A stretch of DNA of 64,000 nt, from assembly GCA_014905825.1 (NCBI GenBank), contig JACGCN010000031.1, forward strand, positions 186,001 to 250,000. The letters are read 5' to 3'. The notes beneath the pieces are model-generated. The model did not search any database and was not told the origin of the DNA. It saw nothing but the letters and a program-made list of their open reading frames with translations. Source of the DNA: Lyophyllum atratum. Lineage: Eukaryota; Basidiomycota; Agaricomycetes; Agaricales; Lyophyllaceae. The position numbers and the translations under genes were made by a program. Shown here piece after piece: positions 33,784-44,078 of this stretch (position 1 is the first letter of the stretch; each line of letters begins with the position of its first letter).

Positions 33784-36700
33784 ATGTATTTCACAAACTT
33801 CTTGACCCCCAGACACACGCGTAGATCCCCTAGGCTTTCGAGCCGAAGGCTCCGAACAGCAGTTCAGAACGTAAATAGACCTTCTACTGGGGCTCTGAAG
33901 CCGAAGGGCGGGTTCTTCAGGATACAGCGTGAGACGCTCACCGGTCTCATCGGCATCACCACCGTCAGCCTCCAGTACCTCTCTGGATCCACCTCCCCCG
34001 CTCCAAGTCTCTCCCCCGCCTCCCACACGGCCCTCCAAACAGTTTCTCCGCCCCCGACCCGGACATCGCCGGCGGTGGAGTGTACCAGTGGACCAGCCAT
34101 CTCGGTGTACATCGCCCTCGCATGCGCCGTAGCTGGGATCGTCCTTGGTACCGGTACGTCTTTCCCTCTATCCTCATCATCTCGTAAGCGGCTGACACCT
34201 ATTCCACTAAGGCACGGTCTACCTCCGCGGTAAACGTGGGTCCACGTTCACCCCGCGCACTCCGCCGCGTCAGCCCCCGTCCGATCCGTCCAAGCCGCCC
34301 CCTCTCCCTCCCGTCACACAGGACGAGGAGGCTGACGAGAGGGCTGACGACGATGAGGATGACGGTGGCGGTCCTCCCAACGACCCCGACCCGCCCTCAA
34401 CAGGCTCCACCACCGAACACCCCCCCCTCCCCCGCCTCCCCCCACCGACACACGCGACCTCATCTCCGCACTCCTGTGGGCCGCAGCCCTCGTGAAGCTC
34501 TTCTCCATGTTCGTACTCCCGCATCTCCGTGCTCACCCCCGCGTGGCAGAGTTGCAGCGCGTGCTTGGGGAACTGCTTGAGCTCCTCAATGGGGAGGCAT
34601 TGGCGCTGGATTTGCCGACTCCGTCGGGGGCTGATATGGGTGCGGAGGAAGAGGTCGCATCGCCTCTCGCCGCACCGGTAGTAGAACCCATCTGCTCACA
34701 ACAGCCCCGGCCCCAGCCCCCCGTCGCCGCGCTCACCGAGACGCCAACTGAAGCCCCCGCCTCCCTGTTACCAGCAGCAGCAGCACCACCCCCCATATCA
34801 GCCCCAGCACCACCCTCTACCTCTACCTCCACCTCTACCCCTCCCACCACGAACACGGAAGCTGCCAAGGACTGGGGAACCACCCTGCGTGCGCTCCTTG
34901 GGTTCGGGGTGCTCGGACATCTGTTGATAAAGGTCATTGATGCGCCTCGTGTGGGTGGTGTACCAGTCTCGTCGTCGTCGTCATCGGAGGAGGAGGAGGC
35001 GGAGGCGGAGGAGGCGGATGAGGAGGTGGAGGAGGCGGAGGACGAGGAGGAGGAAGAAGAGAGCGCGACGATGAATGTAACGCAGTATGAAGATGCGAAT
35101 GAGGGGGTGAGCGGGGGTCCGGTCGGGGTGCGCGTTAACGCCACCGCTACTACCACTGCCTCTGCCTCTACGGAAGACACGTACATCTCAGAAGCAGAAC
35201 AAGAACAAGAACGAGAACAACAACTACAAGAAGAAACAATCGCCCTCGCCCCCTCCTTCCCCTCCTTCCCCTCCTTCCTCAACACAGAAGAAGAACAAGA
35301 AGACGCAGAAGAACAGGAAGACGAGACTCCCGCCCACGCCTATACGCCCTTCCTCACCGCCTCCTTCCTCTCCAGCATCTCCCTGCCCTCCCACCCGCCT
35401 CCACCAGTGTGCGCTGCATCGCCTGTCCCAGCGGGGTACACTGAAGACGACACCTCTATTGAGGACCACGCGGCCCGGTTTTTCCCGTCCGACGAGGAGG
35501 ACTACGACGAGGACGAGGGTGACGAGGATGTGGACGACTACGAAGACGGCGATGAAGACGGCGATGAAGACGATGAATACGAGGGAGAGGGCGATGGGGA
35601 GGTGTACGAAGACGAGTACGACGAAGAGATGAACGACTACCAAGAGGACGGCGACGAAGAGGTGCACGACAACGACTACGACGCAGAGGCACACGACAAC
35701 GACTACGACGAACCCGAGCACGCGCAGGAATACTCCTGGCACGCTCAGGACGCCGAACCATATAGATACCCTCCACCCACCGACTCCCCGGCCCCGTCGT
35801 TGAACCCGAAGTCCCCATCGAGACCAACGACGTAGAGGAGGACGAAGATGAAGAGGAGGGCAATTGCACGCGGGATGAGGGACCTCGCGCGGTTGGTGCG
35901 CGCGGAGCTGCAGCGGAAGGTCGCGGCTGTGGCGGAGGCGGAGGCGGATGTACGTCCGGGGAGGAGCGTGTATGTGGGCCCGCTCAGCCGACTGAAGCGT
36001 GAAGCGGAGGAAGAAGCTAAGAGTGGGGTGCGCGTTGGGGGAGTTGGGGATTGGGTGCGTGGGGTTGTGGGGTTGTTGAAGAAGAGGTGGAGGAGGGAGA
36101 GGGAGAGGTGGAGGAGGAGGTGGGGATGGTTAGGGAGGCTTCGCCCGGGGTACGTTGAGGTCTTTCAGCTTTGGTTCGATCGTTTACTCACCGTGATCTC
36201 ATTTATAGCCTTCTGTTCCTGATGCCATCGAGTCCGAGCCCGCTTCCACTTCTCTTAACCCCCTTTTACTGCCCGACGTCGGGCTGGCCCCAGACGACGA
36301 CGAGGAGGTTGTAGCAGAGGAGGGGGAGGGGGAGGGGGAGTATGCTGAGCTCGAGGTGTATCCGGTTGGGGAGGCTTCGCCCGGGGTATGTTGAGCTCTT
36401 CTAACTTTGGTTCGATTGGTCGCTCACCTTGATCTCATCTATAGCCTTCTGTTTCTGATCCCCTCGAGTCCACTCCCACTTCCTCCACCGCCCTTCCACT
36501 CCTGGCCCCAGACGCCGTTGAAGAAGAAGCAGATGAGCAGGAGGAGGCGGAGTGTGCTGAGCTCGAGGCGGATTTGGTTGGGGAGGCTTCGCCCGGGGTA
36601 TGTTGCGTTCTTTCGACTTTGGTTCGATTGGTTACTAATCGTGGTTTCATCTACAGCCTTCTGTTTCCGATCCCATCGAGTTCGAGCCTGCTCCCACTTC

Positions 36701-36977
36701 CACTTCCTCCACCGCCCTTCCACTGCTGGCCCCCGACAACACCCCCATCACCCTCTCACCCGCCTGCCTCACACCCACATCCCCACCACCCACACCCACC
36801 GCCACACCCCCACGTAAAACCCTCCGACAGCGCATGGCGAAGCGCAAGCTCAAGGTGCAGCTCGCGAACCCGGATATGAACGATAAGCAGGTGAACCAGG
36901 AGGTGGAGTGGCATTATCGGGTGAAGGAGGAGGCGAGGGGGGGGTTGGAGATGGATTTTGATTTTGATGCGTTCTAG
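33784..36977 (+). pseudogene. Second copy of the Glu/Asp-rich membrane protein gene, damaged
   Basis: Same layout as the intact copy at 4,169-7,288. Exon 1 is 33,784-34,153 and exon 2 starts at 34,212. Three VGEASPG-ending exon units follow, then the last exon ending DFDFDAF at 36,977. Lesions: a net +2 shift in a C-rich tract near 34,420 (eight Cs) puts the long acidic frame (34,492-35,835) out of phase with exon 1. Two compensating indels around 35,790-35,860 create a TAG at 35,833. The TATA box is altered to CATAAAA. The 7.55-kb element ends 174 bases upstream of the ATG. An internal start at 34,492 could still give a shortened acidic protein. Confidence 0.75.
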
Positions 36978-36993
36978 GGGGGGGGGGGGGGGG
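36977..36993. repeat. Poly-G run beside the stop codon
   Basis: About 17 consecutive G directly at the TAG of the damaged acidic gene; copy 1 has a shorter C/T mix here. Possible assembly trouble spot and potential G-quadruplex. Confidence 0.7.
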
Positions 36994-37361
36994 CGTGTCA
37001 TTCTTGCTTCGGTTTTGGGTTTGGGTTATGGATTGGTATATCATTTGAATGGTTGATGCGTCTGGGTCTTGGGTTCGGTTTACATTATTCTTATCTATAT
37101 TCTTGTTTCGGTCTTATTTGGTACGCACAAATGGTTGCTGCGTCTGGGTCTTGGATTCGGTTTATATTATTCTTATCTATATACATGGCATCGTCGACAA
37201 CCGAATAAAACACTGTTCCTTATAAGTATCATGAATCTGAAGTCAAGACAGGGAGTACCAGGTGCTCTACCGCAAGATGATCAGATTCCGATATGTACGA
37301 TTCAAGGATGCAGGCAAGAACGGACGACCTATCGCTTTACTTCTCCACACTGCCGACCTGA

Positions 37362-37583
37362 TCACCAGTCGTCTATACAGCAAGCCCAGCACCAGGGCAT
37401 GTCGTTTGGAGGCGGGTCGGGGTACCACCCAGGAAGGCATTGCTCTGGCCCGGGGTAGCACGCGGTGCATTCTGTTTGGACGTTGGCGAGCCTGAAGCGG
37501 GAGGGACGACTCGGATGGGGCGCGGCTTTGATGGCGCTGGCTGCTAGGAGTGCGGCGAGTGCGGCGGGGATGGCGAGTTTCAT
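37362..37583 (-). CDS. Small secreted cysteine-rich peptide, MPWCW family (intact)
   Basis: Unrecognised, 73 residues, single exon. The signal peptide is MKLAIPAALAALLAASAIKA, followed by a short basic linker. The Cys core is ECTACYPGPEQCLPGW, then MPWCWACCIDDW at the end, giving six Cys. It lies tail to tail with the damaged acidic gene, and the same pair (opposite orientation) occurs at 3.7-7.3 kb. Two other copies in the window are broken, but the Cys/Trp pattern is conserved in all three, suggesting past selection. Possibly an effector-like or antimicrobial peptide; this is inference. Confidence 0.75.
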   Translation of the reverse strand: MKLAIPAALAALLAASAIKAAPHPSRPSRFRLANVQTECTACYPGPEQCLPGWYPDPPPNDMPWCWACCIDDW

Positions 37584-39110
37584 CTGTGGGTGGGGTGGTG
37601 TGTAAGTGAGGGGGGTGTGTATGGGGAGAGATGGACCTACGGTGAGGATCTAGATGTCTTGGTGGACACGAGGGTCGAAGCGGTGATATCTGTTTCGGCG
37701 AGGCGGTTCAAAGCGTCTGGGAAAGGAGAAGATAGCAATCGTAGAATGAAAAGACGTTTGTCTGTAGACGACGTACAAACCACTCGAAGGAATTGCGTGA
37801 GCAGCTCCAGCGCAGGATATGGAGTTCTTATACTCGAGCCCTGCCGTATACGGGCTTCATTGACGTGAAGGGTAGGGAGCGTTCAACCAAGTAGGACATG
37901 ATCCGATCGCGCGAACTTGGAGCGTGTCCTCTGTACTTGGAAGCAAAGCATCTGTCACGCGTCAAGCGGATGCTCTGGAAAGTACGCAGATAGCAGACCT
38001 TTTGGACCATTTTCATGCTCGGCGCCCGACGACTTGGAGACTTATCCGAGTCGAAGAATTCAAAAACTCGAATCTATGGCCCACCAAGCCTATCATAAGG
38101 CCTAAAGCCTACGGCCTAAGGATTGAAATCTACAGGAAATGCCATTATCTTTGGAAGCTGCTATTGGTGTGAAGTTTCGGGCACGGAATTTCCGTCTTGG
38201 AATTGTTGGACGTCGTTGAGTGAGGCTCGCCCCAGACCTCGAAAAGGAGGGATCCGATTCGTGATCAAGTTTATCATTGAAGCGGTCATCATTCAATATC
38301 CAATTCTGGACGCTCTGTACACATTTTTTTTGAGACGAGGCATCGCGGGACGCACCACTACCACGCAGACAAGAGAGCGGATAAAGGGGAAGGGAGGATC
38401 GCTGCCAGCCTCAGAGTGCCGTGACATCGAAGCGGCGAATCTACCGAGGTTATTCGGGCACATTGAAAAGAGAGGGGGGTCAGGCGACCCGGGGGGAGCA
38501 CCGTCCCCGACCAAGAAAAGTGTTCCAAGTACCGTTCTGTTGCACGCCACTAGATGACGGCGTGCACCGTGCTTGACTGGGTTCAGTCTTCTGACTATAT
38601 TACTGTCAGTCATAGGTATGGCTGATATCGACGGGGGCGCATGCGGTAGGCAGCCCTGGAGATACGCCTATATTGTCAAGCCCGAGGGAGCCCGCGAGGA
38701 TATGGTTTTGGTTGTACAAAGACATACAGGCGTTTTTGACTTCCAACAGCCGTCTATGGCATGTACTGGTATCCTGTGCTGGAGGCATCGACGGACCAGA
38801 CGGTGAACGGAGCAAGGCCCGTCTGAACGCCATTCGTGTCACGAGGCGTGCAACGAGGCCTGGATCGGGGTTCGATACGCGTGAAGCCGAGGGAATGAAG
38901 AATGTTGGCGTTATAGAACACACCAGACAATAGTAATCATTGGGAGACGACACAGGTATGAGAGTCTGGTGGAATGTCGATTCAACGGACGAGTCGCATG
39001 AATCTGGCAATGGTGGAGTGTGCCCCTCTCAAAGCCGACACAGAGTACGGGCGTCTATGGAAAAGGAGGAATAAGGATTGGTGACCGGCCAAAAAGTACA
39101 ATTTACCACG
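37584..39110. other. Intergenic; end of duplication copy 2 and unassigned frames
   Basis: Homology with copy 1 stops near 37,800. Parts of 37,800-38,580 resemble 47,900-48,480 weakly (for example GTCAGGCGACCC against TATCAGGCGACCC). No gene recognised. Confidence 0.4.
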
Positions 39111-40086
39111 TTACGTTTGATTTGCGAGCGCCTTGGCGCGATTCGCCCTGTCTCTAGCCCTGGCATTATGCGAGTCAGCGGAGAGTAGCATCTTGAAAAT
39201 TCAAGTAAGACTCACTGCAGTGCAGGATTTCCGGGAAGAGATCGGGGAAGCGGACGTCGTGCTTCTTCGTCCTTCCTACGCAGCCTCATGAGACGATTTG
39301 ACTGTCGAAGGAAACAGAAAAAACGACGCACCCAAGCTTTTTCAGTATCTCTTTACGACGTATCATATGCTCCACCACCTCGCGCGGGCCGCCTCGTGCG
39401 AAGGCTTCAAAGTAGGGCCGATTTTCCGGCCTCAGGCTCTGCAGCACCTGCCCTCGTTCTGGTTCGAGGTTGCCGGTTGGGAGCACAGCGGGCCGATTCC
39501 GCAGAGTGTACAGGAAAAGGTATGACATCCAGGTTTGCAACGTTGCGGTCAATTTGGTGTGTTCGCGACCAGTGGGAGGATCCAAATATGTCGCGATGAT
39601 GGAGTCGAGAAACGCGGTGCGCGTTGGAAATCGGATGTTTTCGGGAAAAGGTGGGAGGGAGAGCGACCGGCTGTCGTCATGGATGTCGAGGTGGAATTGG
39701 GACTGGGGATGGATGAGGATCATCTCTGGGTCGTCAATAGCGCGTTCGGCAGAGGGAGTTGTGAGCTGAAGGTGCACTGAGTTGGCGTACTTCCTTGGCT
39801 GGTCTGGGTCGAGATACATGTGTTCGACGTAGTTCATGTTCAAGGTGCCAGTGAACACTTCGTAAGGTAAGGATTCGATGATCTTGGCGGAAGCTAGACC
39901 AAGTTCGTGATCTGCAACGACCAATTGGAGATCACAGAGGCCGGCGGGAACGAAGTGGATGAACGCCAGGGCATCTTCTCCCCACACAAGTGATTTCATG
40001 TTCGCTCTAGACAGAGCGGAAGCGGCTTTCAGGCGAATCTCCTGGGATTCCTGGGAGTACGGGCTGGAGTCGTAGAGATGCAACAT
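39111..40086 (-). CDS. Three-exon unknown protein family, copy A (possible degenerate nucleotidyltransferase fold)
   Basis: Unrecognised, about 285 residues. Exons 40,086-39,332, 39,271-39,216 and 39,159-39,111 splice in phase to end RARDRANRAKALANQT. I chose the ATG giving MLHLYDSSPYSQESQEIRLK because all copies share it. The core WGEDALAFIHFVP...DLQLVVADHE resembles the 'GGxAL...DxDLVV' strand-turn of nucleotidyltransferases, but the second acidic residue is missing, so catalysis is doubtful. Later motifs conserved in all copies are EMILIHPQSQFHLDIHDDSR, PENIRFPTRTAFLDSIIAT and LQSLRPENRPYFEAFARGGP. Tandem with copy B; function unknown. Confidence 0.75.
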
Positions 40087-40188
40087 TGCATACAAATATT
40101 GAAGCTGGAGCGGTATGTATACGGCACAGGGTGCTTTAGTTGAAGGAAGAGTATTTCTAAACCGCGCATTGTGACGCACACGACGTCG

Positions 40189-40213
40189 GACGTGACGTGT
40201 CGCGTTTCTTCTG
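40189..40213. promoter_or_regulatory. Recurrent GACGTGACGTGTCGCGTTTCTT motif
   Basis: About 105 bases upstream of copy A. Versions at 41,595-41,640 (copy B) and 46,131-46,157 (truncated copy) hold the same position. The same word, in opposite orientation relative to the gene, lies upstream of both acidic-gene copies. Confidence 0.4.
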
Positions 40214-40546
40214 CTCCAAACGTTTGAATTCTGGGAACTCTCGAACCTCATTCGGTCGGCACGGATCAGAGTACAGCGTGCATAGCTCTACGATGTACTG
40301 GTGTGATACTACATAGTGATATGAGCGAAAAGGTACAAAGATGATTTGCGCCAAATAAATCAGACAACGGTAATCATCGGAAAAGGATACAGGTATGTCA
40401 GTCTGACAGGATTTCGATTCAACGGATCAGTCGAATGAATCTAGCAATGGTGGAGTGTGCCCCTCTCAAAGCCGACACAGAGTACGGGCGCCTGTGGAAA
40501 GGAGGAAGAAAGATTGGTGACCGGCCAAAAAGTACAATTTACCACG

Positions 40547-41520
40547 TTACGTTTGATTTGCGAGCGCCTTGGCGCGATTCGCCCTGTCTCTAGCCCTGGC
40601 ATTATGCGAGTCAGCGGAGTAGCATCTTGAAAATTCAACTAAGACTCACTGCAGTGCAGGATTTCCGGGACGAGATCGGGGAAGCGGACGTCGTGCTTCT
40701 TCATCCTTCCTACGCAGCCTTATGAGACGATTTGACTGTCGAAGGAAACACAAAAAACGACGCACCCAAGCTTTTTCAGTATCTCTTTACGACGTATCAT
40801 ATGCTCCACCACCTCGCGCGGGCCTCCTCGTGCGAAGGCTTCAAAGTAGGGCCGATTTTCCGGCCGAAGGCTCTGCAGCACCTGCGCTCGTTCTGGTTCG
40901 AGGTCACCGGTTGGGAGCACAGCGGGCTCATTCCGCAGGGTGTAAAGGAGAAGGTATCCCATCCAGGTTGTCAATGTTGAGTTCAATTTGCTGTGTACGC
41001 GACCAGAGGGAGGATCCAAACGCGTCGCGATGATGGAGTCGAGAAACGCGGTGCGTGTTGGAAATCGAATGTTTTCGGGAAAATGTGGGAGGGAGACCGA
41101 GCGGCTGTCGTCGTGGATGTCGAGGCGAAATTGCGACTGAGGATGGATGAGGATCATCTCTGGGTCGTCAATGTCGCGTTCGGCAGCGGGAGTTGTGAGC
41201 TCGAGGTGCACCGAGCTGGCATAAGCCCTTGGCATGTCTGGGTCGAAATGGGCGTATTCGACGTAGTTCTGGTTCAAGGTGCCAGTGAACACTTCGTAAG
41301 GCAGGGATTCGATGATTTTGGTGGAAGCTAGGCTGAGGTCATGATCTGCAACGACCAGATGGAGTTTATTGAGATTGGCGGGAACGAAGTGGATGAACGC
41401 TAGAGCATCTTCTCCCCACACAAGGGATTTGATGTGCGCTCTAGATAGAGCGGAAGCGGCTTTCAGACGAATCTCCTGGGATTTCTGCGAGTATGGGCTG
41501 GAGTCGTAGAGATGTAGCAT
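40547..41520 (-). CDS. Three-exon unknown protein family, copy B
   Basis: Tandem paralogue of copy A, same strand, with the same three-exon structure and end RARDRANRAKALANQT. The start is MLHLYDSSPYSQKSQEIRLK at 41,520. The degenerate motif here is LNKLHLVVADHDL, further from a DxD pair than copy A. Remaining differences are mostly conservative, and no stop or frameshift was found, so it is probably expressed. The duplicated unit is about 1.43 kb and includes 5' and 3' flanks. Confidence 0.75.
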
Positions 41521-42616
41521 TGAAAGTAAATATCTAAGCTGGAGCCTTTATGTAGGCACATTAGGGCGGAGAGTTGGAAGAGCGCATCGTGATGGACGTG
41601 ACGTGACGCGTGACGTGTCGCGTCGCGTTCTTTTCTGGAATCAACGTTGAACATTTCGGAACCTTCAACTTTGCTTCAACCTTGACGGCAACGCGGGCAA
41701 CGTCGACGGTATTAACGTCGATCTCGCGCGTCGGTGATTTTTCATTCCTTGCCCAAGACGCACCTTACCTATTCATGTTTGACTCAGGCCCTATGCTCTG
41801 CGTTGGACATGCAATGCACACGTTCTCCTCATCCGATCAGGTTGGTGCTTTGGATCGATCATCGATGTCTTATGTCAAACAGTCAGGAGCAGCTCAGCAT
41901 GGCATGGAATCTAGAAAGCTTGCACATGCGTAACATTAGACCCTTTCTCTAGAGTTAGTAGCCTGGATCGTCACTCCCAAGCTGTCCCGTGGCTCCTTCT
42001 AGGTCTACTAGAGCACTAGCTGCCGTCATCGGCACATGTACCCCCTCCGCAACACCATGCATGTCTCAATCTCACATGTACACCTATGACAACTTCTGAG
42101 CCGGCTGACACCCGATATCCACATCAAAACTCCCCGCGTGTCTTATCCATCCTGGCGGTCATCGAGCGATTTTATGAGGCAGAATGCGTACGATACAGAC
42201 AGCGGATATCCTCGGATGGGCACCCAACACTAAATTCGGAGCGTTGTAAAAGCTAATATGTCGGTAAGTACACGAGTCTACGCAGCTACAATATGTCGAG
42301 TTAACTTCCCTTCTTATCTCCAGCCTTTCCACATCTTTGCAGGACGCTCCATCGCTCAGGAATGCCTGTATAGGCCCCTTGTCTGCTTCATCTGGGGCCA
42401 GGACACCGCAAAAACTAATATTCCGCAACGTCGTGACCACGGCGTACACTAATCTCTCGCCCGATGGCTCACCACACGCGACGTCAAACCATGAACAGCC
42501 CCGAGCTCATCGCAGAACCTTAGGGCCCATACGGGGATCCCCTGAATGCTACGGACGGTGTACTCCCTCCGTCAATTGACATCGCGCGCGCCGAGATGCC
42601 TTGAAGAACTCCAGCC

Positions 42617-42622
42617 TATAAA
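42617..42622 (+). promoter_or_regulatory. TATA box of secreted peptide gene B
   Basis: TATAAA, 84 bases before the ATG at 42,701. Confidence 0.6.
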
Positions 42623-42700
42623 GAGGGAATGGTCGGCTACCCCACAACCTCATCAAGTCGAGCCTCCTTCGCTCTTGCAACCTCGTCTACACCGCACACC

Positions 42701-42913
42701 ATGCAATTCTTCAAATCAATCAGCGCCGTCCTCCTCTTTGCTCTGGCGCATCAGGTCTTCGCGTCCCCCCTCGCGCCGACCTGCGACCCCAAGGTCGAAT
42801 GCTGCAAGCCGCCCAGGGGTGAATCCTCCTCAGGCAATGTGCTTCGTAAGTCCGATCGCCGAGTCTTACGAGATGGAACTGATTGGTCGATGATTTCAGT
42901 TGTTCGCTGCTGA
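42701..42913 (+). CDS. Tiny secreted cysteine peptide, 52 residues (copy B)
   Basis: Paralogue of the gene at 23,591. Exon 1 is 42,701-42,845 and exon 2 is 42,900-42,913. The signal peptide MQFFKSISAVLLFALAHQVF is followed by PTCDPKVECCKPPRGESS and the spliced end VLLVRC. It has three extra codons (PP and one S) relative to copy A. Cys positions, intron and stop are conserved while intron sequence differs, consistent with selection on the peptide. Function unknown. Confidence 0.75.
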   Translation: MQFFKSISAVLLFALAHQVFASPLAPTCDPKVECCKPPRGESSSGNVLRKSDRRVLRDGTDWSMISVVRC

Positions 42914-43201
42914 GGTGTATCGAAGTAAGCGGTGTACGGTGCCTTTGCTCTTGGGGTGCATGTCTTATGGTTTGAGACGCCAGGCATATGAATGTGGTTT
43001 TCATCGTAGGAGGCGCAGGATGTTTTATGATAGTTTGAGGACAATGCGAGATGTATCATGGATTTCTCTGCGACTGGGAACGTTCTGGGTTACAGAGAAT
43101 TTCTTCAACTGTCGTTTACGAAATGGAAGGCAGTCATTAAGGGACCGACATAAGCCTTTACACCAAACGATGCACAAAAAAGAAATCCAACAAATTATCA
43201 T

Positions 43202-43292
43202 GCCTGAATCCCGGTTCGAACGGATTCACCGCGGATCCGCTGCAGGTGCGGGATGATTCAGGAAGAGATGCGCGCCGATACACCACCCAGTC
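43202..43292 (-). ncRNA. Decayed tRNA-like unit in block II copy B
   Basis: Counterpart of unit 1 (24,162). Acceptor GACTGGG and box GGTGTATCGG remain, T-loop TTCGAAC, but the stems are eroded. Probably not functional. Confidence 0.4.
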
Positions 43293-44078
43293 ATATCGGA
43301 GAGGTCACACACGGCCAGGCATTTGAGACGAAGGCTCACGACGTGGAAGGTGAAGACATTTCGCAAAGGAAGAGTGTCAGATCCACTGCACTGCGCAGAG
43401 CTTCTTGGAAGGACCTTGAGGGCCAGGCAGACAACAGTGGGCCCCATCTGATGCATCATCACGGGTGTTGGATGGTGAGGAAGCGGCGTTGTGTCGGCCA
43501 AGAAGCATCGAGGACAACGCGTGCTACCCACGCGATTGATGGAAGGTGATTGCCCGACAGAGCAATCTCGAGCAGTTGAAACTCACAAACTCAGAGTGAT
43601 ATTTACGCACAGTGAGGGCGCCAGGACTGGAACAATGGCGGCGCGATGGCAAAGGAGGTAACGCATGCGATGGCGACGCTGCTGCTACCCCAATGTGGTG
43701 GTCCGCCAATGCGGGCTCTGAGATCGGTGACTCGATGTGACTCGACAGCATATTCAGCGAATGTGGTGATGATATATATATAGGGATGGTGAGATGGCGG
43801 CGAATCCAGCCTGAGGGTTGTAAGTATCCTGGAATGAATTCATCACTGCAGAAGAAATAAAGTAAAAACGTACCATTGATCGGTCATCTGAGTCACCTCG
43901 CGCTAACAGCGCTCACACTCCCTCCTGCGATGTGCTGTCGCTGGGGTCCCTGTGGCTGTGGTCATCGTGGTCAGTGGTGGGTCCAGCCGTTGATGGCGTC
44001 CGTCTATTATTGTCTGCCTGAGTACTTATAATGGCGGAGCTTGAAACCTGAGCCGGACCTTCCTTCAATCCTCCTACG
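43293..44078. other. Intergenic upstream of the Fic gene
   Basis: No gene. TATAAT at 44,027-44,032 lies 47 bases before the Fic ATG, and a short TA-run is near 43,770-43,780. Confidence 0.4.

Larger units (their letters stand above)
25910..37800. repeat. Segmental duplication, copy 2 (inverted, split by a 7.55-kb element)
   Basis: 25,910-26,058 matches the reverse complement of about 7,465-7,601, and 33,610-37,800 matches 3,545-7,458. The two parts are contiguous in copy 1, so 26,059-33,609 is an insertion. Confidence 0.9.
41660..43292. repeat. Duplicated block II, copy B
   Basis: Direct-orientation partner of 21,930-24,249. It shows the empty target site (single GTCAGGAG near 41,882) for the 525-bp element. 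Confidence 0.85.

Noticed and set aside
34533..35869. Minus-strand frames of 137-250 codons over the second acidic gene
   Set aside because: Same artefact; composition is Ser/Val runs complementary to the acidic repeats.
38123..38557. Plus-strand frame of 144 codons
   Set aside because: No family, no splice partners and poor conservation with the related stretch near 48.2 kb.
40087..40251. Upstream start at 40,251 extending copy A by about 55 residues
   Set aside because: The extra part is not shared with copies B, C or D, all of which begin MLHLYDSS.
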